Source of the DNA: Kluyvera sp040932435
GTDB lineage: Bacteria; Pseudomonadota; Gammaproteobacteria; Enterobacterales; Enterobacteriaceae
Reading direction: 5' to 3'
NCBI RefSeq assembly: GCF_040932435.1
Contig: NZ_JBFQGA010000004.1
Span: forward strand, 1-64,000
Length of the DNA stretch: 64,000 nucleotides
In this document: one piece after another, positions 17,807 to 26,230 of the stretch
Layout of the letters: each line of letters opens with the position of its first letter
How positions within the stretch are numbered: the first letter of the stretch is position 1
Notes under the pieces: model-generated
What the model was told of the DNA's origin: nothing
Database searches by the model: none
The model's input: only the letters and a program-made list of their open reading frames with translations
Position numbers and translations under genes: made by a program

Positions 17807-18697
17807 ATGGCAAATTCGGTGGTACATAAGTCCGGCTCAAGCGCGATGTCTGGCTGGCTCAATGGTTTACTGGGCGTGATCATTTTTAGCGGTTCCTTAC
17901 CGGCTACCCGGGTGGCCGTTCTCGATATGAGTCCGTTTTTTCTGACGTTTGCACGCGCCTCCATTGCCGGGCTTCTCGCCGTGCTGCTCATCGTAGGCTT
18001 TCGGCAAAAACCACCAGCTCGCGAAAATATTTATGCATTGATCATTGTGTCACTCGGCGTAGTGGTGGGTTTTCCGCTGCTGACAGCGATGGCCTTGCAG
18101 CACATCACCTCCGCGCACTCGATTGTCTTTCTCGGCCTGTTGCCGCTTAGCACCGCACTCTTTGGCGTTCTGCGCGGCGGCGAGCGTCCCGGGGTCGCCT
18201 TTTGGATTTTCTCGGTGACCGGCAGCCTGCTGGTCGCCGGCTTTGCGCTATCGCAGCACGCTAGCGCTTCGCTCAGCGGCGATCTGCTCATGATTGCCGC
18301 CGTGATTGTTTGCGGTCTGGGCTATGCCGAAGGGGCCAAACTGACGCGCACGCTGGGCGGCTGGCAGGTGATAAGCTGGGCGTTAATTCTCGCGCTACCG
18401 ATGATGCTAATGGCGGCGTTTATTACCCAGCCGGCGAGTTTCAACGCCATTCGCCCACAGGCTTGGGGCGCGCTGGGTTACGTCGCGCTATTCAGTATGC
18501 TGATTGGGTTCATTTTCTGGTACACGGGGCTCGCCAAAGGCGGCACCGCTGCCGTCGGGCAATTGCAGCTCCTACAACCGTTCTTCGGCCTTTTGCTGTC
18601 GGCCACGCTTCTTGATGAGGCCGTGAGCCCATTAATGGTGTTTATCACCCTCGGGGTTATCGCCTGCGTGGTGGGCTCACGTAAATTCGCCCGCTAA
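17807..18697 (+). CDS. EamA-family (DMT) inner-membrane exporter
   Basis: About 296 residues from ATG 17807, chosen because GAGG lies 5 bases upstream and the protein then begins shortly before the first membrane helix. Ten hydrophobic helices are visible in two EamA repeats, as in RhtA/YdcZ-type drug/metabolite transporters. These often export amino acids or metabolites. It is divergent from a MocR regulator, which suggests that its expression responds to an amino-acid-like or PLP-linked signal. The substrate cannot be read from the sequence. Confidence 0.85.
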   Translation: MANSVVHKSGSSAMSGWLNGLLGVIIFSGSLPATRVAVLDMSPFFLTFARASIAGLLAVLLIVGFRQKPPARENIYALIIVSLGVVVGFPLLTAMALQHITSAHSIVFLGLLPLSTALFGVLRGGERPGVAFWIFSVTGSLLVAGFALSQHASASLSGDLLMIAAVIVCGLGYAEGAKLTRTLGGWQVISWALILALPMMLMAAFITQPASFNAIRPQAWGALGYVALFSMLIGFIFWYTGLAKGGTAAVGQLQLLQPFFGLLLSATLLDEAVSPLMVFITLGVIACVVGSRKFAR

Positions 18698-18788
18698 AAA
18701 GACGCGCCGATGAATATCGGAGCGTCGGGATTCGCCAGCGGATGGAAAATTGTTTATGCTTTGCATCCATTCGCTAACCGGCCGTCAG

Positions 18789-19487
18789 ATGTCTACCCTA
18801 TTTGATTCGTTTATTGCCCCGCCGTGCCTTGAGCAGATAACCACGCTGTATGTTGATGAGCACCTATTACTGATCAATAAGCCGTCCGGGCTTCTCAGCC
18901 TGTCGGGGAAAAATCCGCAAAATCTGGACTCTGTTCATTATCGGCTAGTGCAGGATTATCCCGGCTGTACGCTGGTGCATCGGCTGGATTTCGGCACCTC
19001 AGGGCTGATGGTGGTGGCGCGCAATAAAGCGATTAATGCAGCCCTGTGCCACCAGTTTAGCCGGCGTGCGGTGTTAAAACGCTACACCGCATTGTTGTGC
19101 GGCCATCTACCGCAGGATGAAGGAGTAATCGACGCCGCGATCGCCAAAGATCCCGCGCTGTTCCCGCTGATGTCGATATGCCCGATTCAAGGCAAACCGG
19201 CACGTTCACGCTATCGGGTGATGGAACGCACCTGCTACCAGTTGGACAACGGGACGCAACTGCCGATTACCCGCGTCGAACTCATCCCGGAAACCGGGCG
19301 CACCCATCAGTTACGCATTCACTGCCAACAATTGGGCCACCCAATTCTCGGCTGCGATTTATACGGTGGGCAAATGCTGCCGGGCACCGAGCTCGTCCCG
19401 CGCCTGATGCTGCACGCCAGCGAACTGCATCTGACGCATCCAGTGAGCAACGCCCCTCTTGATATCCACCAGCCTGCGCCGTTTTAA
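18789..19487 (+). CDS. RluA-family pseudouridine synthase
   Basis: About 232 residues from ATG 18789; an earlier in-frame start at 18750 would add 13 residues with no family support. The catalytic motif HRLDFGTSG is present with its Asp, followed by the RluA-type segment R(V)ELIPETGRTHQLRIH. It isomerises uridine to pseudouridine in rRNA or tRNA. It lacks an S4 domain, so it is of the RluA/TruC size class, but it is not clearly RluA itself. It is convergent with the oxidoreductase gene, the stop codons being about 5 bases apart. Confidence 0.85.
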   Translation: MSTLFDSFIAPPCLEQITTLYVDEHLLLINKPSGLLSLSGKNPQNLDSVHYRLVQDYPGCTLVHRLDFGTSGLMVVARNKAINAALCHQFSRRAVLKRYTALLCGHLPQDEGVIDAAIAKDPALFPLMSICPIQGKPARSRYRVMERTCYQLDNGTQLPITRVELIPETGRTHQLRIHCQQLGHPILGCDLYGGQMLPGTELVPRLMLHASELHLTHPVSNAPLDIHQPAPF

Positions 19488-19491
19488 CCGT

Positions 19492-20433
19492 TTACAGCGC
19501 CTCGCGGATCATATCCAGCACCTGCATATTCCGCACGGTTTCCGCCAGCGGGATTAAACGGGACGGCTTATTCAACACGGCGTCGGAAAAGTGGCGAATC
19601 TCCGCCTGATAACGGTCAGACTCGCTCACCGGCAGTTCCCGCACGCCTTGTGCGGTATGCAGATACAGCGTGCCAGCATCATCAAGGAACGGGTTATCAA
19701 TACACAGCATGCCTTTGGTGCCGATAATTTCCGCGTAGTTACGACCAAAAGCGTTAAAACCGCAGTGAATGTTGGCAATCAGGCCATCATCGTACTGCAA
19801 TAAGGCTGAGAGGTTGGTATCAACGCCCTGCTCGGTTTCGCACAGTGCTTTACAGACAACCGGCAAACGACCGGTCACCATGCCAATAAAGTTCACCGGA
19901 TAACAGCCCACGTCATATAACGCGCCGCCGCCTAATGCTGGCTGCATTTTGATGGTATTTGGCCGGTCGAGAAGGAAGCGGAATGAGACATTGATATGGC
20001 GAATTTCACCCAGCTCACCGCTGTCGATGGCCTCTTTAATGACCTTCACCCGGTCGGTGTACTGATACATAAACGCTTCCATCAGCAGGCGCTGGTGTTT
20101 GTCTGCTACCTGCTGCATTTCCCGTGCTTCATCTGCCGTGAGGCCAATCGGCTTTTCACACAACACGTGCTTACCCGCTTCCAGCGCGCGGATAACCCAC
20201 TCTTTATGCAGCGAGTTAGGTAACGGAATATAAACGGCATCAATTGCTTTGTCGGCAAGCAGCGCAGCATAATCGCTATAGCTTTGCTGCCACTCTCCAG
20301 ACGGTAGCTCAGATGCATTGCGTGAAGCCACGCCGTAAACACGCGCATTGTCAGCACGTTCAATGGCGGGAATTACCGAATTCTTCGCGATACGGGCGTA
20401 ACCCAGAACGCCCCAGTTCACCACGTCACTCAT
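19492..20433 (-). CDS. Gfo/Idh/MocA-family NAD(P)-dependent oxidoreductase
   Basis: 313 residues from ATG 20433, which has AGGAG 6 bases upstream; a longer frame upstream is not supported. The N-terminal Rossmann domain starts with NWGVLGYARIAKNSVIPAI, and the EKPIG segment near residue 95 holds the family lysine. The C-terminal domain binds the substrate, usually a sugar, inositol or dihydrodiol. A single gene with no operon partner gives no clue to the substrate. Confidence 0.87.
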   Translation of the reverse strand: MSDVVNWGVLGYARIAKNSVIPAIERADNARVYGVASRNASELPSGEWQQSYSDYAALLADKAIDAVYIPLPNSLHKEWVIRALEAGKHVLCEKPIGLTADEAREMQQVADKHQRLLMEAFMYQYTDRVKVIKEAIDSGELGEIRHINVSFRFLLDRPNTIKMQPALGGGALYDVGCYPVNFIGMVTGRLPVVCKALCETEQGVDTNLSALLQYDDGLIANIHCGFNAFGRNYAEIIGTKGMLCIDNPFLDDAGTLYLHTAQGVRELPVSESDRYQAEIRHFSDAVLNKPSRLIPLAETVRNMQVLDMIREAL

Positions 20434-20471
20434 TCCATTCTCCTGATTAAGCCGGTTTAGCCAACAATAAC

Positions 20472-20495
20472 AAAAAGCCCGCATAGCGCGGGCTT
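20472..20495 (-). terminator. Terminator of ldtA
   Basis: On the minus strand AGCCCGC pairs with GCGGGCT and runs into TTTTTG. It lies 22 bases past the ldtA stop. Confidence 0.75.
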
Positions 20496-20516
20496 CTGGC
20501 AGAGTATCGCCTAAAA

Positions 20517-21449
20517 TTACAAAGCGTTATGTGATGTGCTGATATTTACCGGCATGCCAGAACGACGTTCCAGCGTGGCTTTAGCACGATTCACATCGAC
20601 CCCTTGCCCTTCAGTAAAGCTACGCAGCGCGGGCGTAATAGGCAACGGAACTTTGTTATCTGATTCATATTCTGCGCGGTTGCGTGATAAAGGTTCATGT
20701 ACCTCAACCCAGCGACTGCCGTCCGGCTCGGCCGTGTATTTCACCGATTGGTCGATAATCTGCACCCGAGTGCCTACCGGGACATTATCAAATAGGTATT
20801 TGATATCGTCATTGCGCAGGCGAATACAGCCTTGGCTTACGCGCAGCCCAATCCCAAAGTTGGCATTCGTGCCATGAATCGCATACAGACGTCCAATATA
20901 AATGGCGTAAAGCCCCATCGGGTTATCTGGCCCTGCCGGAACAAAACCGGGCAGACTTTCCCCACGCTTTGCATACTCGCGGCGGGTATTGGCAGTTGGC
21001 GTCCACGTCGGCGCTTCCTGCTTACGTTCAACGGTAGTCACCCAGTTTCGCGGCGTCTCCCGCCCGGCCTGACCGATGCCGATTGGCAGCACCTCCACGG
21101 TGCCGCTACCCGGTGGATAGTAATAAAGGCGCATTTCAGCCACGTTGACCACTATGCCCTGACGTACGGTATTCGGCAAAATCAACTGCTGCGGGATGAC
21201 CAGCGTCGAGCCCGATTTCGGCAGGAATACATCAACGCCCGGGTTGGCCTCCAGCATATTGCTTAAACCCTGACCGTACTGGGCCGCAAAGGCTTCAAGC
21301 GGCAGATGGTTATCCTTCGGCACCGTGATGTTTAGCGTGCTGCCCACCAGACGACTCCCCTCCGGGGGAAGCGGATACGTCACGGCCAGCGCGGTTTGAC
21401 AGCTGAACACGACAGCAAGCATACAAAGTAGTTTTATTCGAGGTCCCAT
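20517..21449 (-). CDS. ldtA: L,D-transpeptidase LdtA (ErfK)
   Basis: 310 residues from ATG 21449, with an AGGAAAGG site upstream. A signal peptide ends near Ala22. A LysM-like domain (about 39-88) is followed by the YkuD catalytic domain, with HGTN at 192-195 and SQGCIRL at 205-211, Cys208 being the nucleophile. LdtA attaches Braun lipoprotein to meso-diaminopimelate residues of peptidoglycan in the periplasm. The sequence matches E. coli ErfK closely throughout. It has its own terminator and is divergent from amn. Confidence 0.95.
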   Translation of the reverse strand: MGPRIKLLCMLAVVFSCQTALAVTYPLPPEGSRLVGSTLNITVPKDNHLPLEAFAAQYGQGLSNMLEANPGVDVFLPKSGSTLVIPQQLILPNTVRQGIVVNVAEMRLYYYPPGSGTVEVLPIGIGQAGRETPRNWVTTVERKQEAPTWTPTANTRREYAKRGESLPGFVPAGPDNPMGLYAIYIGRLYAIHGTNANFGIGLRVSQGCIRLRNDDIKYLFDNVPVGTRVQIIDQSVKYTAEPDGSRWVEVHEPLSRNRAEYESDNKVPLPITPALRSFTEGQGVDVNRAKATLERRSGMPVNISTSHNAL

Positions 21450-21632
21450 GTCCCTTTCCTCATCCACGGCAGATATCGGTTAATTATAGCTTTTTTGACC
21501 TGTCGCGCTGCATTATTCCTAAGACGGTTAAAGGTTAATCAGTTGTTATGTAAGTTCCGGCTAACACTTTTGTTTCATCATCTGCTGGCATACTATCGGG
21601 AAAAGCTGCAGACCTGACACAAGGAGCGAACG

Positions 21633-23081
21633 ATGAGTAATACGGGCGTGAGTCTGACCCCTGAACAAGCGCTGGACCAGCTCCAGGCGCTATACGATCA
21701 ATCAGTACATGCATTACGTGGTGCCATTCGCCTGTTTATTGACGACCGTTCGCTGCCTAGCGCCGAAGCGCGCGCCAGCGGATTATTTGTCTATCCCCAG
21801 CTCTCTGTCTCCTGGAGCGGCAGCGCCCATAAAGCGCAAAAAACCCGCGCCTTTGGCCGTTTTACCCACTCTGGCTGCTACACCACCACCATTACACAAC
21901 CGGGTCTGTTTCGCAGTTATCTGCTGGAGCAGCTAACGCTACTACACGAAGATTATGATGCGCACATTGAAGTCAGCGCATCGCAGCATGAGATCCCATT
22001 CCCGTATGTGATTGACGGTCTGAATCTCGATCGTTCGATGAGCGCGGATCTCACCCGCTTCTTCCCCACCACGGAGCTATCGCAGATTGGCGATGAGACA
22101 GCTGACGGCCTGACCCATCCGACGGAGTTTTACCCGCTGTCGCATTTTGACGCTCGCCGGGTCGATTTTTCACTGGCACGGTTGCGTCATTACACCGGCA
22201 CGCCGGTTGAGCACTTCCAGCCGTTTGTGCTGTTCACCAACTACACGCGCTATGTGGATGAATTTGTCCGCTGGGGCTGCAGCCAAATCCTCGACCCGGA
22301 TAGCCCGTACGTTTCGCTCTCCTGCGCCGGGGGGATCTGGATAACCGCCGACACCGAAGCGCCGGAAGAAGCCATTTCCGATCTGGCATGGAAGAAGCAT
22401 CAGATGCCGGCCTGGCACCTGATAACAAAAGACGGCCAGGGGATCACGCTTATCAATATTGGCGTCGGCCCGTCGAACGCCAAGAATATCTGCGACCATC
22501 TGGCGGTGCTGCGACCGGACGTTTGGCTGATGATTGGCCACTGCGGCGGCCTGCGTGAGAGTCAGTCGATCGGTGATTATGTACTGGCACATGCTTATCT
22601 GCGCGATGACCACGTGCTCAACGCCGTACTGCCGCCGGATATCCCAATCCCTAGCATCGCCGAGGTACAGCGCGCGCTGTATGACGCCACTAAGCAAGTG
22701 AGCGGAATGCCGGGAGAGGAAGTTAAAGAGCGTCTGCGCACCGGCACGGTGGTGACCACCGATGACCGTAACTGGGAGCTGCGTTACTCTGCTTCATCGC
22801 TGCGCTTTAACCTCAGCCGCGCGGTGGCCATTGATATGGAAAGCGCGACCATCGCCGCACAGGGCTACCGTTTCCGCGTCCCTTACGGCACGTTGCTTTG
22901 CGTATCAGACAAGCCGCTTCACGGGGAGATTAAGCTGCCCGGTCAAGCAAACCGTTTTTACGAGGGAGCAATTTCAGAGCACCTGCAGATTGGCATTCGC
23001 GCGATTGATCTCCTGCGTGCAGAAGGCGACCGCCTGCATTCACGTAAGCTGAGAACCTTTAACGAGCCGCCGTTCCGCTAG
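21633..23081 (+). CDS. amn: AMP nucleosidase
   Basis: 482 residues, close to the 484 of E. coli Amn, with GGAGCG before the ATG. It splits AMP into adenine and ribose 5-phosphate and helps to control the adenylate pool. The N-terminal AMP nucleosidase domain is followed by the phosphorylase-type catalytic domain (LINIGVGPSNAKN and the AIDMESAT segment with the catalytic Glu). A perfect 9-bp terminator hairpin follows the stop. In E. coli it also lies beside the tRNA-Asn cluster. Confidence 0.95.
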   Translation: MSNTGVSLTPEQALDQLQALYDQSVHALRGAIRLFIDDRSLPSAEARASGLFVYPQLSVSWSGSAHKAQKTRAFGRFTHSGCYTTTITQPGLFRSYLLEQLTLLHEDYDAHIEVSASQHEIPFPYVIDGLNLDRSMSADLTRFFPTTELSQIGDETADGLTHPTEFYPLSHFDARRVDFSLARLRHYTGTPVEHFQPFVLFTNYTRYVDEFVRWGCSQILDPDSPYVSLSCAGGIWITADTEAPEEAISDLAWKKHQMPAWHLITKDGQGITLINIGVGPSNAKNICDHLAVLRPDVWLMIGHCGGLRESQSIGDYVLAHAYLRDDHVLNAVLPPDIPIPSIAEVQRALYDATKQVSGMPGEEVKERLRTGTVVTTDDRNWELRYSASSLRFNLSRAVAIDMESATIAAQGYRFRVPYGTLLCVSDKPLHGEIKLPGQANRFYEGAISEHLQIGIRAIDLLRAEGDRLHSRKLRTFNEPPFR

Positions 23082-23088
23082 TTCCCCC

Positions 23089-23116
23089 GCAGCCGGGCAT
23101 GTCCCGGCTGCATTTT
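23089..23116 (+). terminator. Terminator of amn
   Basis: GCAGCCGGG at 23089-23097 pairs perfectly with CCCGGCTGC at 23103-23111 and is followed by ATTTT. It begins 8 bases after the amn stop. Confidence 0.85.
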
Positions 23117-23300
23117 CTAAACACCACATACAACCTCCAATTCCATTCCCATTGTAAAGCCCTGTTTTCCGCCGCTGGCCGTACAAAAGTGCAAGCCGTG
23201 TTGTCTTTTCAACAAAATCGCTGAATGTGCCTTCAGCCTGTCAAAAATCGCGCAAGCTTTTCGCCAGTGAAAGCGCCAAGATCTGCAATATAGCTTTACA

Positions 23301-23315
23301 CCAATATAGTATTGG
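23301..23315. promoter_or_regulatory. Candidate operator of the toxin-antitoxin pair
   Basis: CCAATA-TAG-TATTGG is a perfect palindrome 25 bases before the toxin start, set among related ATATAG-type repeats and overlapping the likely promoter. Antitoxins with a helix-turn-helix usually bind such a site to repress their own operon. Confidence 0.55.
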
Positions 23316-23339
23316 ACCTATATTTCTCAAGGAGGTCCC

Positions 23340-23693
23340 GTGTGGACTATCAAAACAACGGACAGATTTGATAACTGGTTTACTCGCCTTGACGATGATG
23401 AGAGAGCCTGCGTACTTGCTGCATTGATTGTGTTACGCGAAAAAGGACCGATGTTATCTCGACCCTATGCCGACACGGTAAGGGGCTCGCACTATCGTAA
23501 TATGAAAGAGCTGCGTCTTCAGAGCCGTGGCGATCCATTACGAGCGTTTTTTGCTTTCGATCCGCATCGTAGCGGCATTGTGCTATGCGCCGGAAGTAAA
23601 GTGGATAATGAAAAACGCTTTTACGCTGAGATGCTTCCGGTCGCAGACCACGAATTCGCTCACTGGCTAAAAACATTAAACAAGAAGGAGTAG
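23340..23693 (+). CDS. HigB-like RelE/ParE-superfamily toxin
   Basis: 117 residues from GTG 23340, with a strong AGGAGG at 23329-23334. The sequence (TTDRFDNWF, then HYRNMKELRLQS and LRAFFAFDP) fits the phage-derived Gp49/HigB-like branch (DUF891) of RelE-type toxins. These are usually ribosome-dependent mRNA interferases. It is followed 4 bases later by an Xre-type antitoxin, so the order is toxin first, as in HigBA. The pair sits between amn and a tRNA-Asn gene, where E. coli has yeeN. Confidence 0.85.
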   Translation: MWTIKTTDRFDNWFTRLDDDERACVLAALIVLREKGPMLSRPYADTVRGSHYRNMKELRLQSRGDPLRAFFAFDPHRSGIVLCAGSKVDNEKRFYAEMLPVADHEFAHWLKTLNKKE

Positions 23694-23697
23694 CACG

Positions 23698-24000
23698 ATG
23701 GGCAGAACGCTAGAGCAGCTTATTGCGGATGAAAAAACTGAGGTTGTCAACGAAGCGAAAGCGATGGCGACTGACATCCTGCTCAACATTCACTTGGCCG
23801 AACTGCGTGAAAAGGTGCAAAAGACGCAGGTCGAAATGGCTCATATTTTGGGGCTCAGGCAGCCAACGGTAGCCGGAATGGAAAAACCGGGTCGCGATGT
23901 GAAGCTTTCCACATTAAAGCGCTACGTCGAAGCGACAGGCGGCAAGCTACATCTGGATATAGAACTGCCGGACGGTTCTCACTATAAGGTCGCCCTGTAA
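23698..24000 (+). CDS. HigA-like Xre antitoxin
   Basis: 100 residues with an AAGGAG site overlapping the toxin stop. The C-terminal half contains a helix-turn-helix (VQKTQVEMAHILGLRQPTV region). The N-terminal 35 residues should bind the toxin. It neutralises the upstream HigB-like toxin and probably represses the operon through the palindrome at 23301. Confidence 0.87.
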   Translation: MGRTLEQLIADEKTEVVNEAKAMATDILLNIHLAELREKVQKTQVEMAHILGLRQPTVAGMEKPGRDVKLSTLKRYVEATGGKLHLDIELPDGSHYKVAL

Positions 24001-24047
24001 GCACAGCGAGGCAGCTTGATAACATGCAAGTTCGAACGCGCCAAAGC

Positions 24048-24083
24048 AAAAAGCCTGCTTAAGTTTCCTTAAGCAGGCTTTTC
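24048..24083. terminator. Bidirectional terminator between antitoxin and tRNA-Asn
   Basis: AAGCCTGCTTAAG at 24051-24063 pairs perfectly with CTTAAGCAGGCTT at 24068-24080. A-runs and T-runs flank it on both sides, so it can end both the tRNA-Asn (minus) and the toxin-antitoxin (plus) transcripts. Confidence 0.85.
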
Positions 24084-24088
24084 TAATA

Positions 24089-24164
24089 TGGCTCCTCTGA
24101 CTGGACTCGAACCAGTGACATACGGATTAACAGTCCGCCGTTCTACCGACTGAACTACAGAGGA
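24089..24164 (-). tRNA. asnW: tRNA-Asn (GTT)
   Basis: A 76-base cloverleaf with encoded CCA: TCCTCTG acceptor stem, anticodon loop CTGTTAA (GTT) and T-loop GGTTCGAGTCC. It is identical over its length to the copy at 25934-26009 but inverted. The name follows synteny with E. coli (asnW before yeeO). Confidence 0.95.
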
Positions 24165-24305
24165 ATCGTGTGAACGGGGCGAATATTAACGGCGGGCTCT
24201 CAACTTGTCAAAGCCTGTTTCGCACAAAATAATTCGTTTGCTGATTTATTCTGCAATTCGCCTAAAAACCGTCTATTGTTGCCGATTTTTACCACAATCA
24301 GACCA

Positions 24306-25811
24306 TTAGACATCATTCGTCTTTTTCTCTGGGGCATATTTCCACGCCCAGCGGCCGGTTATCAAACGGCGGTAGAACATGACCGCACGTGTCGCCCAGT
24401 CGAGGAACATCCCCATCCAGACGCCAACCACTCCCCAGCCCAATACAATACCCAGCACGTAACCGACAACCACGCGGCAGCCCCACATACTTAGCATCGA
24501 CACCCACATCGCAAATCGAACGTCACGTGCGCCTTTAAAGCCTGCCGGAAGCACCCACGAAGCGGCCCAGATAGGCATGAAGGCGGCGTTCATCCACAGC
24601 AGCACCTTAACCACCTCTTTGACGTCCTCTTCCTGGGTATAGAATGAGGCGAACAGTCCAGCAAATGGTGCGGTTCCCCACGCGATAAGCGTCAGGACAA
24701 TCGTCGACATCCAGAAAACATGGCGCAGTTGCCGTTCTGCCTGAGCTAATTGCCCCGTACCCAGCCGTTTGCCGGTAATAATGGTCGAAGCAGCACCGAG
24801 GGCGTTCCCCGGCAGGTTAATCAGCGCAGCCACCGAGAAGGCGATAAAGTTACCCGCGATAACGTCAGTCCCCATTCCCGCGACGAACATCTGGGTCAAC
24901 AGCTTGCCGCCGTTAAACAACACCGATTCAATACTAGCGGGAATACCAATCCCCATCACTTCCCAGATAATGCCGAAGTTCAGCGGCTTGAAGTAGCTCT
25001 TTAGAGGAATGCGCAACGCCGGGTTAAACCCAACCATCAACACAATAATGGTCAGCACTGCGCCAATATAACGGGAAATCGTGAGGCCAAGTCCGGCACC
25101 AGCAAACCCCATCCCGTCCCACGAGAAAATCCCGTAAATCAGAATGCTGCTGATAATAATATTGAGGATATTCATCCCGCCGTTAATCATCAGCGGAATT
25201 TTGGTATTCCCTGCCCCGCGCAGCGCGCCGCTGCCGATAAGCGCAATCGCCGCCGCTGGGTAACTTAACGCTGTCAGTTCTAGGTAGGTCAGCGCCAAAG
25301 CTTTGACCTCTGGGGTAGCCTCACCGGCGACGATATTGATGATCTCTGCGCCAAAATAGTGGATCACCGCCGTCAGCACGATGGCAAACAGGGTCATGAT
25401 GACCAACGACTGACGAGCAGCCGCGCGGGCTTTGCGTCTATCGCGTCTACCGAGACTGAAGGCGACCACCACCGTTGTCCCAAGGTCAATCGCCGCGAAA
25501 AAGGCCATGATCACCATGTTGAAGCTATCGGCAAGGCCAACGCCTGCCATCGCCTCTTTACCCAACCAGCTCACTAGGAAGGTGCTGAGTACGCCCATCA
25601 ACAAAACGCAGGTATTTTCCAGAAAAATAGGTACCGCGAGGGGGGTGATTTCACGCCAGAAGAGAACTCGATAGCTTTTGCGTTTTTTGTACCAGGGCGT
25701 GCTTGCAACAGCCTGGCGAAGGGCGGCGGTGACGTTCAAAATGGGCCTTAGATCAGAAAGTTGAAACCTCATTTCAAATGATGATGGAGAAATGCTGATC
25801 CTGCAAAACAT
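24306..25811 (-). CDS. yeeO: MATE-family efflux protein YeeO
   Basis: 501 residues with 12 hydrophobic helices and MATE-type repeats. E. coli YeeO exports flavins and dipeptides from the cytoplasm by an ion gradient. The N-terminal 40 residues precede the first helix, and the exact start is uncertain (ATG 25811, or an internal ATG 39 bases later). The gene sits between two inverted tRNA-Asn genes as in E. coli. Confidence 0.92.
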   Translation of the reverse strand: MFCRISISPSSFEMRFQLSDLRPILNVTAALRQAVASTPWYKKRKSYRVLFWREITPLAVPIFLENTCVLLMGVLSTFLVSWLGKEAMAGVGLADSFNMVIMAFFAAIDLGTTVVVAFSLGRRDRRKARAAARQSLVIMTLFAIVLTAVIHYFGAEIINIVAGEATPEVKALALTYLELTALSYPAAAIALIGSGALRGAGNTKIPLMINGGMNILNIIISSILIYGIFSWDGMGFAGAGLGLTISRYIGAVLTIIVLMVGFNPALRIPLKSYFKPLNFGIIWEVMGIGIPASIESVLFNGGKLLTQMFVAGMGTDVIAGNFIAFSVAALINLPGNALGAASTIITGKRLGTGQLAQAERQLRHVFWMSTIVLTLIAWGTAPFAGLFASFYTQEEDVKEVVKVLLWMNAAFMPIWAASWVLPAGFKGARDVRFAMWVSMLSMWGCRVVVGYVLGIVLGWGVVGVWMGMFLDWATRAVMFYRRLITGRWAWKYAPEKKTNDV

Positions 25812-25933
25812 TTTTCCGTAATTTTTGTTGGGAATCGCGACAAATTGTTGATGGATTAGGCAAATAGATCACAGGCTGACAATTGGTGTTTGACAAAAAA
25901 TTTTTCGCCGCTAAGATACGACTCCACACCGAT

Positions 25934-26009
25934 TCCTCTGTAGTTCAGTCGGTAGAACGGCGGACTGTTAATCCGTATGTCACTGGTTCGAGTCCAGTCA
26001 GAGGAGCCA
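25934..26009 (+). tRNA. asnU: tRNA-Asn (GTT)
   Basis: A 76-base cloverleaf identical to the copy at 24089-24164 but on the plus strand. Its 3' end matches the island attachment core at 16282-16297. The name follows E. coli synteny (asnU after yeeO). Confidence 0.95.
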
Positions 26010-26014
26010 TATTA

Positions 26015-26050
26015 GAAAAGCCTGCTTAAGGAAACTTAAGCAGGATTTTT
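26015..26050 (+). terminator. Terminator of tRNA-Asn
   Basis: CCTGCTTAAG at 26021-26030 pairs with CTTAAGCAGG at 26035-26044 around GAAA, followed by ATTTTT. Confidence 0.85.
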
Positions 26051-26086
26051 GCTTTACCGCGTTAACCTAAAGACGCCTCAAAACCG

Positions 26087-26230
26087 TCAGTTCAGAATAG
26101 CTTCCAGTCTCGCCCGCACTTCGTTGACAATACTCTCAGGTACATGCTCCAGACGCTTCCCATTCCGGGCATTCATATTCAGCGTTTTCACTGGCCAGGC
26201 ATTTTCACCCGGCCATTGGTATTCACACCG
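26087..26230 (-). pseudogene. Possible small ORF or gene remnant after cobT
   Basis: In the frame following cobT the minus strand codes a protein-like string (GENAWPVKTLNMNARNGKRL, then an amphipathic helix ending in a stop at 26087). An in-frame ATG lies at 26176, and another lies inside cobT at 26296. I do not recognise the family. It lies just beside tRNA-Asn, a usual place for leftovers of integrated elements, so it may be a remnant. Chance is possible. Confidence 0.25.
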
